Translations under genes and position numbers: made by a program
Shown here: positions 58,929-64,000 of the stretch, one piece after another
Position numbering within the stretch: the first letter of the stretch is position 1
Layout of the letters: every line of letters starts with the position of its first letter
Assembly: GCA_037447655.1 (NCBI GenBank)
Contig: JBBHKE010000396.1
Span: 353,379 to 417,378, forward strand
DNA length: 64,000 nucleotides
From: Zygnema cylindricum
Lineage: Eukaryota; Streptophyta; Zygnematophyceae; Zygnematales; Zygnemataceae
Direction: 5' to 3'
The notes under the pieces: model-generated
What the model was told of the DNA's origin: nothing
Database searches by the model: none
The model's input: only the letters and a program-made list of their open reading frames with translations

Positions 58929-59269
58929 CTCCTCTTATTTACTAGTCACTTTTAATTTTTAGTCCACATCTCTCTCTGCAAAAAATAACTTAGGAGAAGG
59001 TACGGGCTTAGTCATCATGTCTGCCACCATCTGGTCTGTATTCTAAACTTATTATTTTGTTCTCCACCTTTTCCCTAACAAAGCTAAGTCTGATGTCCAT
59101 GTGTTTTGCTTTAAAATGATGTTTGGGATTAGCAGCAATTGCAATTGCTGCTTGATTATCATAGAATATTTTTTGAATTCCACTCTTAAGGTGCGCGAAT
59201 TCACCAAGCAAGGCTTTAACCCACATCAATTCCTTCTTAGCAGAGCAAGATGCCATATACTCTACCTCT
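58929..59269 (-). pseudogene. RNase H end of a minus-strand copia element
   Basis: Reads EYMASCSAKKELMWVKALL, DNQAAIAIAANPKHHFKAK and SLEYRPDGG, with the polypurine tract and 3' LTR following. Cut at 59,269 by the plus-strand LTR; the rest of this element is not found. Confidence 0.85.
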
Positions 59270-60317
59270 TGTTGAAATAAATAGTTTTATTGTATTTTCT
59301 AGGTCTAAACTAATTAGCGGAAAACAAATAAAGAAAATGTAGGCAGCCTACCTCCATCTCTTCTATCTTTCCCCCATACTTGTTGTAGTCACTGAAGGAG
59401 AGAGAGAGCGATGGAGCCATGGTTGCCTCAGCTCCATAGGAAGGACTAAAGAGTGACTTAAGTAACTCTCAACAAAAAGGTTGAGACAAGCACGGCTCGA
59501 AACCCCGATCGGCAGAGCGCGGCGTAGCCGTTAGCTCTAACCAGTCTGTCGTAAAAGTCCGTTAGGAGATATAGGGTTTCATTAATATTTAAACTATTGT
59601 GTTATACAAAAATAATTTAACTGAAACTCTTTACGGCACCCATAGATATAGTTTTACAAAATACGAAGTACTGTACTAAATTGAAACAGATATTCCGCAT
59701 TTTGTTTCAACAGCGAAACAAATATTTCGCAAGTATTTACTACGGCTGAGATTCCATTTCGCGTCAAATCTAACGACGCACATCATCGCCGAAATCTCGG
59801 AATGCTCACTTTGGCATTTAGTGACGTGGCATGTCCTGGGGCCACGTGGAGAGATGATATTCGGTGGCGGGAATTCTGAGGAACGTACGGACGAGTGGAA
59901 AATGGACACGCGTCCGCCTAATGGCCATGTCGTACAGAGGGCGTACAGAAAGTACATCGGCAGTAGTACTTTCAGGTACTGTACAGTGTTCTGATTGGTT
60001 CGTACAGGTAGTAGATAGGGGTTGTGAGAGAGAACTAGGAAAAACTAGGACTTAAGAAAAATCTGGTAGATGGTCTTCTCTCTCTTTGAGAGGTTGTATA
60101 AATTGGCATCTTTGCCACCATATAACTAATCAGCTGGTTGGCCGTTTTCAGTGATTCTTTTTGCTACGGACTCAAGGGAGTCGAGGCTGCAGAGGGTTGC
60201 AGTCAAATTGTAAGTTTGCCTTCTTGGGCAGCAGTGGTTGTGGCTTAAAGTGGGTTAGTTAAATACTATCTAGAGGCTTCCTATATTATGTAGTCCAATG
60301 GAGGACACAGAATTGCA
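59270..60317 (+). repeat. 5' LTR of a plus-strand copia element
   Basis: 1,048 bp, TGTTGAAATAAATAG...GAATTGCA. TATA box TATAAATT at 60,097-60,104. Antisense tRNA-like segment at 59,480-59,566 (B-box-like GGTTTCGAGCC). Preceded by CCTCT. Confidence 0.88.
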
Positions 60318-61049
60318 GGTTATGGGCCCACCCTCTAGGGTGCCCACCTTCAATGGATCTAGGTTCATCTATTGGGAAGCCATGATGATGGGAGCTTTGT
60401 GTGAAAAACGATACTGGGGTATCGTCAGTGGACAAGTGAAACGTCCACCTTCGGGAACTCCACCATGATTTGGAGGAGTAAGGTTTCTTATAGCAACGGC
60501 TGCCTTAGCGAAGGAGGCAGATGATAGGGACAGTAGTGTGTCCGAAAAGGGGAAAGGGAAGGAGACACCCCTCACTCCTATTGCAACAGTACCGGGAGCG
60601 GCGACTGTGAAGACCACGGAGAACGATACTCAAATGTGGGAGGATGTAAACATGGTTGCCAAGATCTTCATTCTCAGGCACCTCACTCAAGCTTTGGCCA
60701 CTCCTCATCTTCACATTTACAGGGCCGAGGAGTTGTGGGTGAGTTTGGTGGAGATTTATAGAGCTGGAACTATTCAGGAGCCCCAATTGGCTGAGCAAAA
60801 GCTAGTGAGTTACACTTACAAAGGAGGACAGATGTTAGATTACCGTAATGATCTTTCTTGTTTGTATATGGAGATGGAAAGTGCCGGATGGACAGGTACA
60901 ATGAAAATGAAAGTTAACACTCTTATCATGAAGTTACTAGATGATTGCGAGAACATGATGTATCAAGTACAGGAAATACGTGATAGTTCATGGAAATGGA
61001 ACATAGTGGTCAGGATGACACATGTGCAGGAAAACACAATGGAGATTAC
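60298..61049 (+). pseudogene. Copia gag, truncated
   Basis: Starts at the LTR-borne ATG (MEDTELQVMGPPSRVP), continues WEAMMMGALCEKRYWGI and, after an in-frame TGA near 60,466, through VSEKGKGKETPLTPIATVPG to MILVREN-type sequence (THVQENTMEITR) at 61,049. There it is replaced by the right arm of the dispersed inverted repeat; CCHC, protease and pol are missing. Confidence 0.88.
60318..60332 (+). promoter_or_regulatory. Primer-binding site, half tRNA-iMet type
   Basis: GGTTATGGGCCCACC directly after the LTR CA end. It is complementary over 15 nt to GGTGGGCCCATAACC, the anticodon arm of the plant initiator tRNA-Met as I recall it. Copies: 34,494 (one mismatch), 21,608, 18,664, and minus-strand 31,650-31,662 and 63,949-63,963. 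The site is also read as gag codons (VMGPP). Confidence 0.75.
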
Positions 61050-61387
61050 GAGAGTTTGCGAGATTTTGAGCTTTTTATTTTATTTCTTTGTTTTAATTAT
61101 GTTTTCTCTTACTTTTTTTTTCTTATTTTTTGTCCTATACTATTTTTTTTGTAGGTTGGTGTGATTGTTTATAAATCGGCTTCGAAAGTTTTTGAAGTTT
61201 CGAGTCACCGATGAGATCAATTCAAAAAGAATAGTTAAACAGTTTAATTTTTTAACAACTTACTTTAAAATTTGCATGACTTGCAAACTAAACGATGACG
61301 TTAATTTTTTTCATTTTTCTGGCAATATTTGTTTCGAAAACCAGTGTGGAAATGAGTTTAAAATGACAAACTAAGACTGACAAGAGG

Positions 61388-61421
<34 letters not shown>

Positions 61422-62370
61422 GAATAAGTCTGTTCTTTTTTATTTCCGTAAATAAGATTTTCATTAATTCATTCTTAAAGTTTTGTGTTTCCTTAGAACT
61501 ACAATATTTAGCGGCTAATTTTAATGCTTTAGATTGTTATTTACCTTAGGGCGCTTTAGTTAGGTGAGGGGTTGGGTTGGAAGTTTTTATTCAAGTTTAT
61601 TAAAGTTTTTGATTTCTTTTTATTTGTAAGTTTTTTCAAGTCTTTTGTTTATCTTTTCTGCTTAAAAATTAATTTTTGCAGTCGTCTTAGTTTTTTGTCG
61701 TCGACCTCGTGTGTCATTTTTGCCTTTATTAGAGAGGAGGGAGAGAGAGAGAGGGAGAGGGAGGGAGGAGAGGGAGAGACGAAGAGAAGGAAAAACAATA
61801 GGGGGAGAGGGAAAGTGAGAGGGAGAGGGGGAGGGAGAAGGAGGAAGAGTTGTGAGGGGACGTCTTTTACTCCACTCATGTAATCCGATGGTTTGCCATC
61901 TTTTTCAATGAAATTCTGTTGTTATTTTTAGCTATTTAAACATGTATTTGTCAACTTATCATATTTATCGGTCGTCAGATCTAAATTGTTTCTGTATCCA
62001 AATTAAGTGTTTTGAAATACCTTTTTATATGATTTTGTATGTGACACGTGTCTTGACTGCATTCAAGAAATAAATGAAGTTTTCTCGTGAAATTTTGGAA
62101 TGTAAAAAATCATAATGAAAAAATTATCCGGGTGTTTTATGGAGATCAAGTGTGGGTTTGAGCTCAAAATTTGTTCCCAATCCATTTTTTTCCTCATTTG
62201 TGAATTAATTAAAACCAATTGCAAGTGAATAATTGTCAATTCAAAGTCTCCAAGAGTCTCCAAAGTCAACAAAGGTGTTGACCTGAAGGACAGTCGCAAG
62301 AAAACGCACGAAGACATAAATGCGGAACTCTAGTCATGTTTTGATTCTTTATTAAAAAAAAAAAAAGGCT
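61050..62370 (+). repeat. Right arm of the 1.3-kb dispersed inverted repeat
   Basis: Partner of 45,730-47,010 (inverted). Includes (GA)n at 61,386-61,421 and a GA-rich tract at 61,735-61,860. It starts exactly where copia gag is truncated, so it is either an insertion or a deletion junction. Confidence 0.8.
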
Positions 62371-62896
62371 TTTGTCGTTTTTTACTTGGTTTTGTGCGAT
62401 CTTTGGCGATTCATTTGTACCGGCGGAATTTACCGATTCACATATTCGTGACATGACGCGACGAATCGAAGTGTACGGAATTTGACGACGATTCCGCCAA
62501 CCTTTATTTTGTGTACAAATGTGTCAGAATCATCGAGCGGCACATTGAGGTGGAAAACGACAAAACGACAACATCTCATTGCATAACTCATTTAGTCATT
62601 TCATCACATGATGACACACATAAAGGCATAAAGTGCATCAAGGCGCTTTAGAACATTATCTCATGGAAATATCATGCATATCACTCTCTCATATTATCTC
62701 TGAATTCACAGAAGTATCAACTTTATTAGATCAAAACTCTGTACGTTCTTTATTAAAAATCTTATCATAAAACATTAGAAACAAAATTGCAATTCTTATT
62801 CGAATTATTTCTAGGAACAATATATATTCCAATCGGGGCTCACTTTGGCTTACGCCTCGTGGCCCCTTAACTAAAACTACATTTCCTAAGGTGCTC
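62371..62896. other. Unique-looking gene-free stretch
   Basis: No open frame, RNA or repeat recognised between the dispersed repeat and the LTR fragment. Confidence 0.5.
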
Positions 62897-63158
62897 ATGA
62901 AACTGTGTGGCCTCCATTAGCCCACAGAATATACATCGTATATAAGACCTCTATGATAATGCTTGCCCCTTCCTCTTTCTCAGTGAATAAGTGCCACCCT
63001 AGCACACAAGTATTTTTACCACCCTCACATTTGCAAGGGCGCTACTTCTCTGAGTAGTGTGTTATCAATGGTGAAAGATGACCTTTATAGTTACAAGCTC
63101 TCTCAGAGAGAGGGGGCTAAATTTCGCTAAGTCTTAGTCTGCCTACTCACCGTTCAGG
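62897..63158 (-). repeat. LTR end fragment, minus orientation
   Basis: Matches the R/U5 end of the LTR variant at 30,184 (GTGTGGCCTCCATTAG, GATAATGCTTGCCCCTTC, GTGAATAAG). Joined directly to gag at 63,158, so the element has an internal deletion. Confidence 0.7.
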
Positions 63159-63963
63159 TCCTGCACGTAATGCTTGCACACTCAGGCTTCCTCTCTTTAG
63201 TTCTATGGTATTTTCTTTCACTAATATCATCCCTACTGCATCATCCCAATTCTAATTGCTATCACCTATATCCCACAATCTGTAAATTATATTCCCATAC
63301 TTTGCAAGTAGTTTCATCATCAATATATTCACTCTTTGTCTCGCAGTCGATGAGTTACTTCCACTCTCTAGTTCTCCAAATTAGGCTCTTAAGTCATTAG
63401 AATAATCATTCATACTTCCTCCTTTGTAAGTATAAGCTGAAATATTGTTTTCCGCCACCTACTGCTGCTTGAATGACCCACTCTTATACTTGTTTACTAG
63501 TGGATCCAAAATCTTAGAAGAAGATATGATTTTCATAAGAGGATGGCAATGCCCTTGACTAAACTTTTATGCATGAGGTATTTAGCAACAGTGTCCTTTT
63601 AATGCCATTTTTCATACTCTGACCTTTCGGTCCAACACCCTACCACCATTGCTAGTGGTGTTGCTGTCGATATCGTCCTTGACAATGAAGCTTCTCGAGA
63701 TGTGGCTCCTCCCTTTTCTCCCTTCACGATAATTTCTCCCCTCCTCACTATCCTCAATGACTAGGGTAGATGCTTTGGTTGTTGTAGTTGTGGAGGTACC
63801 AAAAAAACATGTTCCTCCAAACCCCGGTGGTGATGGGCATCGAAAAAATCCAGATATTATGCCCCATATATGCTTCTCAAAAAGAGTACCTTCCATCATC
63901 ATCTCCCAATATAGAAAGTTTAATCCATCAAATATGGGCATCCTAGTGGGTGGGCCCATAACC
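63159..63963 (-). pseudogene. Copia gag, minus strand, decayed
   Basis: Begins MGPPTRMPIFDGLNFLYWE at 63,959 on the exact primer-site sequence GGTTATGGGCCCACC, and continues in broken frames to AYTYKGGSMNDYSNDL and GMILVKENTIELKRG near 63,170. The upstream LTR ATG reading meets a TAG. Its 5' LTR runs off the window from 63,964. Confidence 0.82.
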
Positions 63964-64000
63964 TAAAACTCTATGGCCTTCATTAGCCCACAGAATATAC

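Overview
This window looks like a repeat-rich stretch of a land-plant nuclear chromosome. The evidence is an intron-rich secreted subtilase with plant splice signals, Ty1/copia elements whose primer site matches the anticodon arm of the plant initiator tRNA-Met (recalled sequence), and a hAT transposon relic. I cannot name the species. The ten Ns at 30,935-30,944 mark a scaffold gap in a draft assembly.

Layout. 1-1,290 is GA-rich simple sequence. 1,460-11,895 (minus) is a complete subtilisin-like serine protease gene: 13 exons can be joined in phase, the whole catalytic tetrad is present, and a proline-rich C-terminal tail is supplied by alternative last exons. Its introns hold a 26-bp minisatellite and a MITE relic. 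11,896-17,616 is gene-free and contains a cluster of direct and inverted repeats (13.6-15.6 kb). 17,617-42,963 is a nest of Ty1/copia-type elements in both orientations, about 1-kb LTRs each, all decayed, inserted into one another. The nest includes a foreign minus-strand gag-only insertion (22,012-27,519), a solo LTR (31,789-32,791) and a chimeric element (33,545-42,825) carrying two pol segments. 42,964-47,000 is gene-free with CT-rich tracts and one arm of a roughly 1.3-kb inverted repeat; its partner lies at 61,050-62,370.

47,700-49,305 (minus) holds the first three exons of a gene resembling the N-terminal region of vanadium-dependent haloperoxidases, with a TATA box, a signal peptide and two sister MITEs in intron 1. 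A perfect 66-bp foldback lies about 300 bp upstream of its TATA box. 49,930-54,530 is a hAT element relic: BED finger, DUF659-like region and hATC domain on the minus strand, between roughly 470-bp inverted arms. 54,890-56,230 holds tandem and microsatellite arrays. 56,837-57,937 (minus) is the end of a Ty3/gypsy-type pol: an integrase core followed by a degenerate PHD finger. 57,938-64,000 is another copia nest.

The most distinctive system is the copia family. The gag start codon lies inside the LTR, the primer site is read as gag codons, the primer is inferred to be a half-molecule of initiator tRNA-Met as in Drosophila copia, and every fairly complete LTR carries an antisense tRNA-like segment. 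The second point of interest is the subtilase with an extensin-like tail. Only the subtilase, and perhaps the haloperoxidase-like gene, look like possible functional host genes; everything else is mobile-element debris or simple sequence.
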